Assembly: GCA_937871985.1 (NCBI GenBank)
Contig: CALMPB010000221.1
Location: forward strand, 1 to 5,496
Length of the DNA: 5,496 bases
Direction of reading: 5' to 3'
Source: an uncultured Burkholderiaceae bacterium
Lineage (GTDB): Bacteria > Pseudomonadota > Gammaproteobacteria > Burkholderiales > Burkholderiaceae
Each line of letters opens with the position of its first letter. Position 1 is the stretch's first letter. Under the pieces are notes generated by a model. That model ran no database searches. It was given only the letters and a program-made list of their open reading frames with translations, and was not told the origin of the DNA. The position numbers were made by a program, and so were the translations under genes. This document shows positions 1 through 5,496 of the stretch, piece by piece.

Positions 1-150
1 CCCCCCCCCGGGCATCACCTCCACCACGCTATCATCGGGCAGGGTGAAGTGGACTTCCTTTTGCGGATTGAGCGACACCCAATTCCACAATTCCGCGTAC
101 ATCTTCAGGAGCACGAGCGGGAACTCGTGCTCCTGAAAATAGAAGGTCAT
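1..150 (-). CDS. Unrecognised protein, 3' end cut by window edge
   Basis: An open frame starts at ATG 150-148 and runs off the left edge after 50 codons without a stop. It begins MTFYFQEHEF and continues with aromatic and acidic residues (a YAELWNW stretch near residues 18-24, then an LPDDSVVEVMP stretch near 37-47). Composition and the mostly G or C third positions look like real coding sequence. The frame stays open upstream to a stop at 217-219, so the ATG may be internal to a remnant that has lost its true 5' end. No Shine-Dalgarno sequence is visible before the ATG. The last visible codons are CCC followed by three GGG glycine codons in a run of nine G (coding sense). A perfect 14-bp inverted repeat lies inside the frame and encodes part of residues 5-16. 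I do not recognise a family. It could be a real small gene, a remnant, or a fortuitous frame. Confidence 0.35.
   Translation of the reverse strand, partial: MTFYFQEHEFPLVLLKMYAELWNWVSLNPQKEVHFTLPDDSVVEVMPGGG
104..137. repeat. Perfect 14-bp inverted repeat with 6-base spacer
   Basis: Positions 104-117 (TTCAGGAGCACGAG) are the exact reverse complement of 124-137, with spacer CGGGAA at 118-123. The hairpin lies inside the partial reading frame 1-150 near its start. No T-run follows on either strand, so it does not look like an intrinsic terminator. It might be a protein-binding palindrome, or a structure that hides the start of the message, about 10 bases inside the ATG at 150. Confidence 0.8.
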
Positions 151-591
151 GATCGTGGGTGCGAGGGCCAAAGAGGTCCAGCCTGACAATGGCCGGAAGG
201 CGAATGCCGGCCCAGGTCATGGAGGCTTTATGGGTGAACAGCTGCGATCCGCGTATGGAACTTCCAGCGTTCCTTCGATCTCACCGCGAGAGGAATGGTG
301 CTCAAGAGCGGGGGCTTTTTTGCTAAAACGGATGGCCTGCTGCGGTGCCGTGGACATGGTGCCGCCACATGTTTTCCTGAGCGATTTCCAGCAGCTTTTG
401 AGGTTGTCCTGACCCTAGGCTCGGTACGCGCGAGACAGTCCTCAGCAACGATTTCAAGGGTCATGAGAATGTGGCGACCAGCGCCATTACATTGGGTCGT
501 GCGCGGACGCTGAGTTTCCCTGAAATAGAGAGCGCGGCTTGGATTTCGCCGATCCTTATAAGTGATCGTGACGCTGCGTTCCATCCCGTCA

Positions 592-674
592 GCGTTTACG
601 CCTGTCATACACTCAAGCAACTGATATGCTTAAATTATTTCTCCATCAAGGGCGTGTATGACAGGCGTAAACGC
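592..674. repeat. Perfect 21-bp inverted repeat with 41-base AT-rich spacer
   Basis: Arm 592-612 begins GCGTTTACGCCTG and is the exact reverse complement of arm 654-674, which ends CAGGCGTAAACGC. Each arm also carries an imperfect internal palindrome, GCGTTTACGC. Outside the arms, CCCGT (585-589) can pair with ACGGG (679-683), so the symmetric unit spans about 585-683. The spacer 613-653 has 15 G or C in 41 bases, low for this sequence, and contains a smaller AAGCA/TGCTT repeat (615-619, 627-631). Arm centres are 62 bp apart, close to six helical turns, which would place two bound proteins on the same face of the DNA. No target-site duplication is visible immediately outside the arms. Candidate roles are paired operators, termini of a miniature mobile element, or part of an origin. 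Confidence 0.9.
621..649 (-). promoter_or_regulatory. Possible sigma70-type promoter between the inverted-repeat arms
   Basis: On the minus strand TTGATG (plus 644-649) is followed after exactly 17 bases by TATCAG (plus 621-626). Each hexamer matches the consensus at four of six positions. Transcription would run leftwards, starting near 613-615, at the edge of the left 21-bp arm. The right arm would sit just upstream of the -35 box, so the two arms bracket the promoter as operators might. The nearest downstream frame with any appeal is 1-150, which would give a leader of about 460 bases. This is pattern matching in an AT-rich stretch, where chance hits are common. Confidence 0.3.
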
Positions 675-694
675 GTATACGGGTGTCTACACAC

Positions 695-837
695 TGATTT
701 TCAACGAAAATCACTACGGCTCTGCCGTATTCGGTGTGCTACTTTCAGGGACTAGTGCCAGTTCCTGACTGGTGCTGTCCTGCTTCAGATCCCCTGAAGC
801 AAAATCGGCCACCTGTGGCGGCCCGGCAGCCGCCAGG
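695..837. repeat. Array of five consecutive short hairpins
   Basis: Immediately beyond the 21-bp repeat lie five inverted repeats almost back to back. (1) 695-713: TGATTTTC and GAAAATCA, loop AAC, 8 perfect pairs. (2) 715-729: TACGGC and GCCGTA, loop TCT, 6 pairs. (3) 745-768: TCAGGGACT and AGTTCCTGA, loop AGTGCC, 9 pairs including one G-U. (4) 781-801: TGCTTCAG and CTGAAGCA, loop ATCCC, 8 perfect pairs. (5) 812-837: CCTG-GCGGC against GCCGCCAGG with a two-base bulge at 816-817, loop CCGGCA. Stem and loop sequences all differ, so this is not a tandem repeat. No T-runs follow, so they are not ordinary terminators. Possible readings are a structured RNA, a recombination or transfer site, or a single-strand origin. 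I recognise none of these specifically. Confidence 0.6.
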
Positions 838-1175
838 CTGGAACGTTTCTCTGACCCAAAAGCGATGCCCAAAGGGAAATGAAGTTCGGCATTTGCCATG
901 GAGTATGATCACCGGTCACAAGCGCAATCCATAGCTCATGACAGCCGCAAACACCGACGCGCATGGCGGCGCATTTTCGCCAAGATTGCAGGCATAACGG
1001 ATCCCGAAAGCACTCTGCAAAAATGGGCGCTGAAGCGTGCTCCGGCGGCCCGGGATGCATCGACAGATGAGGCTCGGAATCCGCTGAAATTAAAGTGCCT
1101 GTTCGTCAGCGCCTGTCGAATTTGGAAAGGGTCTCCCGGCGATCTCCAGGTATCCAAATCCTTCGCCGCCGACGG

Positions 1176-2438
1176 TCATTCAGGAGCGATGGGGCGTCCC
1201 TCAAGCCGAGCGATCGCATGGCGGACGACCTTGTCCAGAGCTTCCTCCGAGAAGAAGCCTCCAGGGATCAGGCAGCGCTCCACCAGGACACGGCGGAAGG
1301 CTGCGAAGGTCTCCTCATCCGGAGGCGTGGGCGTGCTCCAGAAGCTGTCCAGACCGCCTTGGTATGTCAGGTCTGGAATGTCGTAGACAGCATGCCCCAG
1401 AACGACCACCGGAACCCCCGCTGCCAGCGCGAAAGTGCCGCTGGTGCTGTTGATGGTAACGACGCCTTGGGAGCCGCGTGTGACGGCCTCGATATCGCCC
1501 CAGGCGAGATAATCGACGCGGTCCTCCACACCGAACAGCTCGGCCATGTCGGTCGTGATCTGGCGCCAGTCGCGCACACCGTTGTCGAGGGGGTGCTCCT
1601 TGAGCACCAGGCGCGTTCCGGCCGGGGCATGGGCGGCGAATGAGCCGATCACCAGCCTGATCGCATCAGCGATGCCCGCAAAAGGAGAATGCAGACGGAT
1701 CTGCGCATCGGAATCGAGCTGCAGCGGGAACAGGAAATAAGGTTGGCCTGCGGTTTCAAGACGGGCCAGCAGTTCCGCCGCGCTGGCTTCGCGCTCCTTG
1801 CGGCGCGATAGCTTGCGCCACCAGCCCATGCCTTCCACTACTGGGTGCCAAGGCCGGTGATTGCTCCAGCCCGGATAGTGCCAGCGCGTCAGGACGTCAG
1901 AAAAGTTGTAGGCGAAGCCCTCGCGGGCACGACGGCGGAATGAGGCCGAGACCCTGTTGTGTGGCGGAACCGGGGGCAGGGCGGCCGCTGTTTCGCGATA
2001 CCAGGCCGGATCGCGCGGCAACGAAGAATGGCCGTTGACCCCGCCCAGTTCCAGCGTCACCCAGTCGGGGCGGATGTAGCCTTCCTCGAAGACGTGGACT
2101 GGCACGCCTTCCTCGCGGCAGATGCGGATGGCGGGCATGTGATGGTCGCGGCAGTCACCAAATAAGACGACGTCGGTGATCCCCTTGTCCTTCAGCAATT
2201 GCGTGAAGAAGGCGGGCCACTCACTCAGGGTGCCGCGATACTCGATGCCATTTGGCAGGCGCCAGAATGCCCGGTCGCCGCCGTTGAAGTTGACCTTGTA
2301 AACGGTGTGCCCGCCCGCGATCAGGCCCTGACCGAGCCGGCGAAACAGCGGGCCCATGAGTCCCTGCAACAGGAGTACGGTACGCGGGCCGCCCCCGATT
2401 GCAGCGGCTCCTGACGTGGTGGCGGAAATATCTGGCAT
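1176..2438 (-). CDS. kpsS: KpsS-like capsule polysaccharide biosynthesis protein (probable Kdo transferase)
   Basis: The product is 420 residues from ATG 2438-2436, comparable with KpsS of E. coli (about 390). Visible features are an N-terminal strand and glycine-rich turn (RTVLLLQGLMGP, 19-30), NFNGGDRAFW (50-59), GDCRDHH (94-100), the E-E-G motif in VFEEGYIRPDW (116-126), FPLQLDSD (237-244), the H-P motif in KEHPLDNG (280-287) and NSTSG (330-334). The E-E-G and H-P pair is typical of CMP-sialic acid and CMP-Kdo transferases. In group 2 capsules KpsS places the first Kdo on lyso-phosphatidylglycerol at the inner face of the cytoplasmic membrane. There is no signal peptide or membrane segment. 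Longer starts exist: ATG 2540 (454 aa) and GTG 2477 (433 aa, with an AGG six bases upstream). I prefer 2438 because the extra residues use codons such as TTA, ACA, ATA and AGG and lie outside the family core, although its GGAG is 12 bases away. It follows rfbA in the same direction after 247 bases. The family call is firm; the exact acceptor is inferred. Confidence 0.85.
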   Translation of the reverse strand: MPDISATTSGAAAIGGGPRTVLLLQGLMGPLFRRLGQGLIAGGHTVYKVNFNGGDRAFWRLPNGIEYRGTLSEWPAFFTQLLKDKGITDVVLFGDCRDHHMPAIRICREEGVPVHVFEEGYIRPDWVTLELGGVNGHSSLPRDPAWYRETAAALPPVPPHNRVSASFRRRAREGFAYNFSDVLTRWHYPGWSNHRPWHPVVEGMGWWRKLSRRKEREASAAELLARLETAGQPYFLFPLQLDSDAQIRLHSPFAGIADAIRLVIGSFAAHAPAGTRLVLKEHPLDNGVRDWRQITTDMAELFGVEDRVDYLAWGDIEAVTRGSQGVVTINSTSGTFALAAGVPVVVLGHAVYDIPDLTYQGGLDSFWSTPTPPDEETFAAFRRVLVERCLIPGGFFSEEALDKVVRHAIARLEGRPIAPE

Positions 2439-2685
2439 CCGGGAAAACTGCTCCGTAGCGACAACCAGCGAATCCACGGCAGGCCTGTCCGGCCATATCG
2501 CATAACATGTCGCGCCGCGCGTTAATGCGCCCGGAGCCATGCAGCAAGCCCACCGCTTCTCGCTTAAAAGCAGGACGGAGCCAAAAGCTTCCAGCCTTGA
2601 TATATTGGCAGATCAGCGGCGACTACTAGAAGTCGCATATACTCCAGCACGAGAATTCACCGGAGCGCGTCTGCTATCCCCAATT
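2439..2685 (-). other. Intergenic gap between rfbA and the capsule gene, possible promoter region
   Basis: These 247 bases hold no recognisable gene. The part next to rfbA is clearly more AT-rich than the flanking genes, with runs such as AATATATC and TTTTAAG on the minus strand. A six-pair hairpin lies at 2619-2624/2631-2636 (GCGACT and AGTCGC) with no T-run, so it is not a clear terminator. The gap contrasts with the 4-base overlap and 19-base spacing of the preceding genes, which suggests that the capsule gene has its own promoter here or was joined later. I could not pick a -35/-10 pair with confidence. Part of the gap (2439-2540) would be coding if the capsule gene used its earliest ATG. 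Confidence 0.4.
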
Positions 2686-3573
2686 TTATTTCTCCAGTGC
2701 TGGCTGGCCTTCCTCCAAAATGCGCCGCAGATATCGACCGTAATCCGACTTGCCGAGCCGGTCGATCGCACCCTCCATTTGCCTGGCATCTATAAAGCCC
2801 TGCCGGAAAGCGATCTCCTCCGGGCTGGCAATCTTGAAGCCCTGGCGCTTTTCCAGGACGCGCACGAATTCCGCCGCGTCCAGCAAGCTGTCTGGGGTGC
2901 CGGTATCAAGCCAGGCATAGCCGCGTCCCATGATCTCCACCGATAGCTGGCCGCGCTCCAGGTAGATGCGGTTGACGTCGGTGATCTCCAGTTCGCCGCG
3001 CGGCGAAGGCTTGAGGTTGGCGGCAATATCCACCACCTGCTCGTCGTAGAAATAGAGGCCGGTCACCGCCCAATTGGACTGCGGCTTCTCCGGCTTTTCC
3101 TCGATAGAAAGAGCCTTCATCGCTTCGTCGAAAGCGACGACGCCATACCGCTCGGGATCGTTGACGTGGTAGGCGAAAACGCTGGCCCCGCTGGTGCGCG
3201 ACGATGCGCTTTCCAGCAGTTCGGGTAGGCCGTGGCCATGATAGATATTGTCGCCCAGGATCAGTGCCGAAGGCTGTCCGGCCACGAAGTCGGCGCCGAT
3301 GACATAGGCCTGCGCCAGCCCATCGGGGCTCGGCTGTTCGGCATATTCGAAGGACATGCCCCACTGCGATCCGTCACCCAGCAGCGAGCGGAAGGCGGGC
3401 AAGTCGCGCGGGGTGGAGATGATCAGCACCTCACGGATACCCGCCAGCATCAATGTGCTGAGCGGGTAATAGATCATCGGTTTGTCGTAGACCGGCATGA
3501 GCTGCTTCGATGTCGAAAGCGTCATGGGATAGAGGCGAGTGCCGCTGCCGCCGGCGAGGATAATGCCCTTCAT
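2686..3573 (-). CDS. rfbA: Glucose-1-phosphate thymidylyltransferase (dTDP-glucose pyrophosphorylase)
   Basis: RfbA/RmlA couples glucose-1-phosphate with dTTP to give dTDP-glucose and pyrophosphate, the first and feedback-controlled step of dTDP-L-rhamnose synthesis in the cytosol. The 295 residues match the usual length of about 290. The nucleotide-binding signature [13 protein letters not shown] (6-18) is intact, with R13 and the following [11 protein letters not shown] (22-32, K23). Further family landmarks are [10 protein letters not shown] (80-89), the metal-binding aspartate in LGDNIYHG (106-113, D108), EEKPEKP (158-164, K160) and WLDTGT (221-226, D223). These align in order with the catalytic and metal-binding residues of characterised RmlA enzymes, so activity is likely. 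The start is ATG 3573-3571, preceded by AGGA (3585-3588) at the rather long spacing of 11 bases. It lies 19 bases after the rfbD stop, so it is almost certainly co-transcribed with rfbB and rfbD. Confidence 0.97.
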   Translation of the reverse strand: MKGIILAGGSGTRLYPMTLSTSKQLMPVYDKPMIYYPLSTLMLAGIREVLIISTPRDLPAFRSLLGDGSQWGMSFEYAEQPSPDGLAQAYVIGADFVAGQPSALILGDNIYHGHGLPELLESASSRTSGASVFAYHVNDPERYGVVAFDEAMKALSIEEKPEKPQSNWAVTGLYFYDEQVVDIAANLKPSPRGELEITDVNRIYLERGQLSVEIMGRGYAWLDTGTPDSLLDAAEFVRVLEKRQGFKIASPEEIAFRQGFIDARQMEGAIDRLGKSDYGRYLRRILEEGQPALEK

Positions 3574-3592
3574 TGTCGTCGTATTCCTAAAT

Positions 3593-4483
3593 TCAGGCCG
3601 ATGCGGTCTGCAGGCGGGCGACGACGGTTTGCAACGCCGTGGGCCAGTCAGGCAGCGCCACGCCGTGGATCCGTGCGATCCTGCCGCAGTCGAGCCGCGA
3701 ATTTGCCGGCCGGGTGGCGGGAGTAGGGTATTCGGCAGTGGTAATGCGCTTCACCCTCGCTGAGGGGCCGTTATTGGCTGCGGAGGCCGCGAAAATTCCT
3801 TCGGCGAAATCCGCCCAGCTGGCTTCACCGTTCGCGGTCATGTGGAACACACCGCGCAGGGACGCGTCATCGCTTCCTGTAAGGTTAGCAGCTACCATAA
3901 GGATACCATCCGCGATATCCAGCGCGCTGGTGGGGTTTCCTACCTGGTCCGCAACGACGGAAACTTCGTCGCGATCGCGAGCGAGGCGCAGCATGGTCTT
4001 GACGAAGTTGCCGCCGAACGGGCTGTAGACCCAAGCTACGCGCAGAACAGCGCTGCCTTCAGGATAGGTATCCAGAACCGCCTGCTCGCCTGCCAGCTTC
4101 GAAGCGCCGTAAGCACCGGTTGGACCGGTTGCGTCGTCTTCCACATAAGGGCGGTCCAGGCTGCCATCGAACACGTAATCGGTGGACACATGGATCAGCG
4201 GCACACCAAGCGTCTTTGCGGCCTGTGCCGCCGCGCCTGCGCCGGCACCGTTGACGGCGTGGGCAAGATCGGCTTCGGTCTCGGCCTTGTCTACCGCAGT
4301 GTAGGCTGCCGCGGAGACGATAACGTCGGGCACCGCCGCTTGCAACACGCGCATAACCGAAGCGGGGTCGGCAAGGTCCAGTTCCGGCCGGCCCAGCGCG
4401 ATCACCTCATGTCCCGCCGCTTCGCCTCGTTCCAGCAAAGCAGTGACGACCTGCCCGGACTTACCGGTGACGGCGATCCTCAC
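3593..4483 (-). CDS. rfbD: dTDP-4-dehydrorhamnose reductase
   Basis: RfbD/RmlD reduces dTDP-4-keto-L-rhamnose with NAD(P)H to dTDP-L-rhamnose, the last step of the pathway. The 296 residues are normal length for this short-chain dehydrogenase/reductase. The N-terminal Rossmann motif reads TGKSGQVV (6-13), where the usual third glycine of GxxGxxG is valine. Next come RPELDLAD (32-39), [12 protein letters not shown] (57-68), the catalytic threonine in STDYVFDG (100-107, T101) and the Tyr-Lys pair in AYGASK (Y125, K129). The substrate-side RPANSRLD motif is at 258-265. Translation starts at GTG 4483-4481, sharing GTGA with the rfbB stop. AAAGG (plus 4491-4495) seven bases upstream is a fair ribosome binding site, and the overlap suggests translational coupling. 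All catalytic residues are present, so it should be active. Confidence 0.96.
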   Translation of the reverse strand: MRIAVTGKSGQVVTALLERGEAAGHEVIALGRPELDLADPASVMRVLQAAVPDVIVSAAAYTAVDKAETEADLAHAVNGAGAGAAAQAAKTLGVPLIHVSTDYVFDGSLDRPYVEDDATGPTGAYGASKLAGEQAVLDTYPEGSAVLRVAWVYSPFGGNFVKTMLRLARDRDEVSVVADQVGNPTSALDIADGILMVAANLTGSDDASLRGVFHMTANGEASWADFAEGIFAASAANNGPSARVKRITTAEYPTPATRPANSRLDCGRIARIHGVALPDWPTALQTVVARLQTASA

Positions 4484-5496
4484 GCGGGGGCCTTTGCTGC
4501 GGATAGCCCCAGCCTCTCGCCATCGTAGCGCTCACGCAGCGGCCCCCACCACCAATCGTTTTCCAGATACCAGCGCACCGTCTTCTCGATGCCGGTGTCA
4601 AAGGTTTCGGCCGCACGCCAGCCCAGTTCGTCCTCAAGCTTGGTGGCGTCGATGGCATAGCGCGCATCATGACCGGGGCGGTCGGTGACGAACTCGATCA
4701 GGTTCTCGCGCGGAGCCTCGCCGGGCACCAGTTCGTCGAGCACGGCGCAGATGCGGCGCACCACGTCGATGTTCCGGCGTTCATTACGGCCACCCACGTT
4801 GTAGGTCTCGCCGGGACGGCCTTTCTCGACAATGATGTCGAGCGCACGGGCGTGGTCGTCCACATAAAGCCAGTCACGCACGTTCTCGCCCTTGCCGTAG
4901 ACCGGCAGGGGCTTACCCGCGAGCGCGTTCAGGATGGTCAGCGGGATCAGCTTCTCGGGAAAGTGGTAAGGGCCGTAGTTGTTCGAGCAGTTCGACACCA
5001 CAATGGGCATTCCATACGTCCGCTCCCACGCCTTGGCGAGGTGATCGGATGCAGCCTTGGACGCCGAATAGGGCGAACTGGGGTCGTAAGGCGTCGTTTC
5101 CTCGAACAGGCCCTCGTCACCGAGCGAGCCGTAGACTTCGTCGGTCGAGACATGGAGGAAGCGAAAAGCCGCCTTCGCCTCGGCATCAAGGGCGTTCCAG
5201 TAGCCCCGCGCGGCTTCCAGCAGGGTGAACGTGCCGACCACGTTGGTCTGGATGAAGTCGGCCGCACCGGTGATCGAGCGATCGACGTGGCTCTCGGCGG
5301 CCAGATGCATGATGCGATCGGGCCGGAAATCCGCGATCGCCGCATCCATGGCGGCGCGGTCGCAGATGTTCGCCTTGAGGAAACGGTGCGTGTTACGCCC
5401 TTCCACCGCCCGCAGCGATGCTTCGCAGCCCGCATAGGTCAGGGCATCGATGGTGAGAACGTCATAGCCTTTGTCGAGCACCAGGTGCCGCACGAG
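4480..5496 (-). CDS. rfbB: dTDP-glucose 4,6-dehydratase, N-terminus outside the window
   Basis: RfbB/RmlB converts dTDP-glucose to dTDP-4-keto-6-deoxyglucose using tightly bound NAD+. The frame is open to the right edge and enters as Leu-Val-Arg-His-Leu. Family members carry roughly 15-20 residues before this point, including the NAD-binding GGxGFIG motif, so the gene continues beyond the window and the GTG near 5493 is not its true start. Counting from that Val, visible landmarks are IDALTYAG (15-22), [11 protein letters not shown] (64-74), the active-site STDEVYG (116-122, Asp118 and Glu119), the Tyr-Lys pair YSASK (142-146), [14 protein letters not shown] (171-184), [10 protein letters not shown] (205-214) and [11 protein letters not shown] (272-282). 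These identify RmlB rather than another extended SDR epimerase. The C-terminus is complete and its TGA stop overlaps the rfbD start. Confidence 0.97.
   Translation of the reverse strand, partial: LVRHLVLDKGYDVLTIDALTYAGCEASLRAVEGRNTHRFLKANICDRAAMDAAIADFRPDRIMHLAAESHVDRSITGAADFIQTNVVGTFTLLEAARGYWNALDAEAKAAFRFLHVSTDEVYGSLGDEGLFEETTPYDPSSPYSASKAASDHLAKAWERTYGMPIVVSNCSNNYGPYHFPEKLIPLTILNALAGKPLPVYGKGENVRDWLYVDDHARALDIIVEKGRPGETYNVGGRNERRNIDVVRRICAVLDELVPGEAPRENLIEFVTDRPGHDARYAIDATKLEDELGWRAAETFDTGIEKTVRWYLENDWWWGPLRERYDGERLGLSAAKAPA

Larger units (their letters stand above)
151..1175. other. About 1 kb without a convincing gene
   Basis: Several open frames of 60-160 codons exist on both strands. 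None has a recognisable domain together with a plausible ribosome binding site and steady codon bias, and the longer ones overlap each other or run antisense into the capsule gene. Two minus-strand frames look slightly protein-like: 228-620 (a TLEIVAEDCLARTEP stretch) and 714-899 (rich in Ser, Ala, Pro and Glu, starting MANAELHFPLGIAF). Neither could be named. The stretch may hold decayed genes or a mobile-element remnant, but I saw no transposase motif. What stands out is the inverted-repeat cluster at 585-837, listed separately. Just downstream of the capsule gene, 1118-1126 can pair with 1153-1161 (nine pairs including one G-U), but no T-run follows, so no terminator can be assigned. Confidence 0.5.

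Noticed and set aside
301..322. GCGGGGGCTTTTTTGC as an intrinsic terminator on the plus strand
   Set aside because: It has a T-run, but no convincing stem precedes it: only three to four pairs can form, and no plus-strand gene ends there.
228..620. Minus-strand frame of 130 codons starting MLECMTGVNADG
   Set aside because: Its start lies inside the inverted-repeat region and upstream of the possible transcription start. There is no ribosome binding site, many rare codons occur in its second half, and no domain was recognised. A decayed gene cannot be excluded.
592..674. The 21-bp repeats as ends of a known insertion sequence
   Set aside because: They enclose only 41 bases with no transposase, no target-site duplication is visible, and the ends match no family I remember.
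585..837. CRISPR array, retron or integron attC site
   Set aside because: The hairpins differ in sequence and spacing, so they are not CRISPR repeats. No Cas, reverse transcriptase or integrase gene is in the window, and attC core sites are absent.
714..899. Minus-strand 61-codon frame starting MANAELHFPLGIAF
   Set aside because: Composition is mildly protein-like, but it lacks a ribosome binding site and runs through four of the hairpins. Not enough to call a gene.
1118..1161. Hairpin downstream of the capsule gene as a transcription terminator
   Set aside because: Nine pairs (one G-U) but a 26-base loop, an AT-rich stem and no T-run on the minus strand.
898..1386. Plus-strand frame of 162 codons
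   Set aside because: Over 200 bases are antisense to the capsule gene, and the rest shows no family motif; most likely a shadow frame.
2619..2636. Hairpin in the rfbA-capsule gap as a terminator
   Set aside because: Only six pairs and no following T-run on either strand.

Overview
The window is a high-GC bacterial polysaccharide locus. It carries four genes on the minus strand, read from the right edge leftwards, followed by about 1.2 kb with little convincing coding content. The style of the Rml proteins (for example RmlD opening with a GKSGQVV motif) and the high-GC codon use suggest an alphaproteobacterium, perhaps of the Sphingomonadales. That is an inference from family resemblance and was not tested.

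Right part (2686-5496): three dTDP-L-rhamnose genes in the order rfbB (cut by the right edge), rfbD and rfbA. rfbB and rfbD overlap by four bases (GTGA), and rfbD and rfbA are 19 bases apart, so they form a tight operon. RfbA makes dTDP-glucose from glucose-1-phosphate and dTTP. RfbB dehydrates it to the 4-keto-6-deoxy sugar. RfbD does the final reduction to dTDP-L-rhamnose. The 3,5-epimerase RfbC, needed between RfbB and RfbD, is not in the window and probably lies beyond the right edge.

Middle (1176-2685): after a 247-base gap that is AT-richer in its rfbA-proximal half comes a KpsS-like capsule protein. It has the E-E-G and H-P motifs expected of CMP-Kdo-using capsule glycosyltransferases. 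Together with the rhamnose genes it suggests a rhamnose-containing capsule or exopolysaccharide built on a Kdo-primed lipid anchor.

Left part (1-1175): no intact recognisable gene. A reading frame with protein-like composition runs off the left edge (1-150, minus) and contains a perfect 14-bp inverted repeat. The most unusual stretch is 585-837, a run of six inverted repeats. It starts with a perfect 21-bp repeat whose arms flank a possible sigma70-type promoter on the minus strand, and continues with five short hairpins placed almost back to back. I do not recognise this structure. It could be an operator region, a structured RNA, a mobile-element end or a replication/transfer site, and it is the best candidate in the window for something undescribed.
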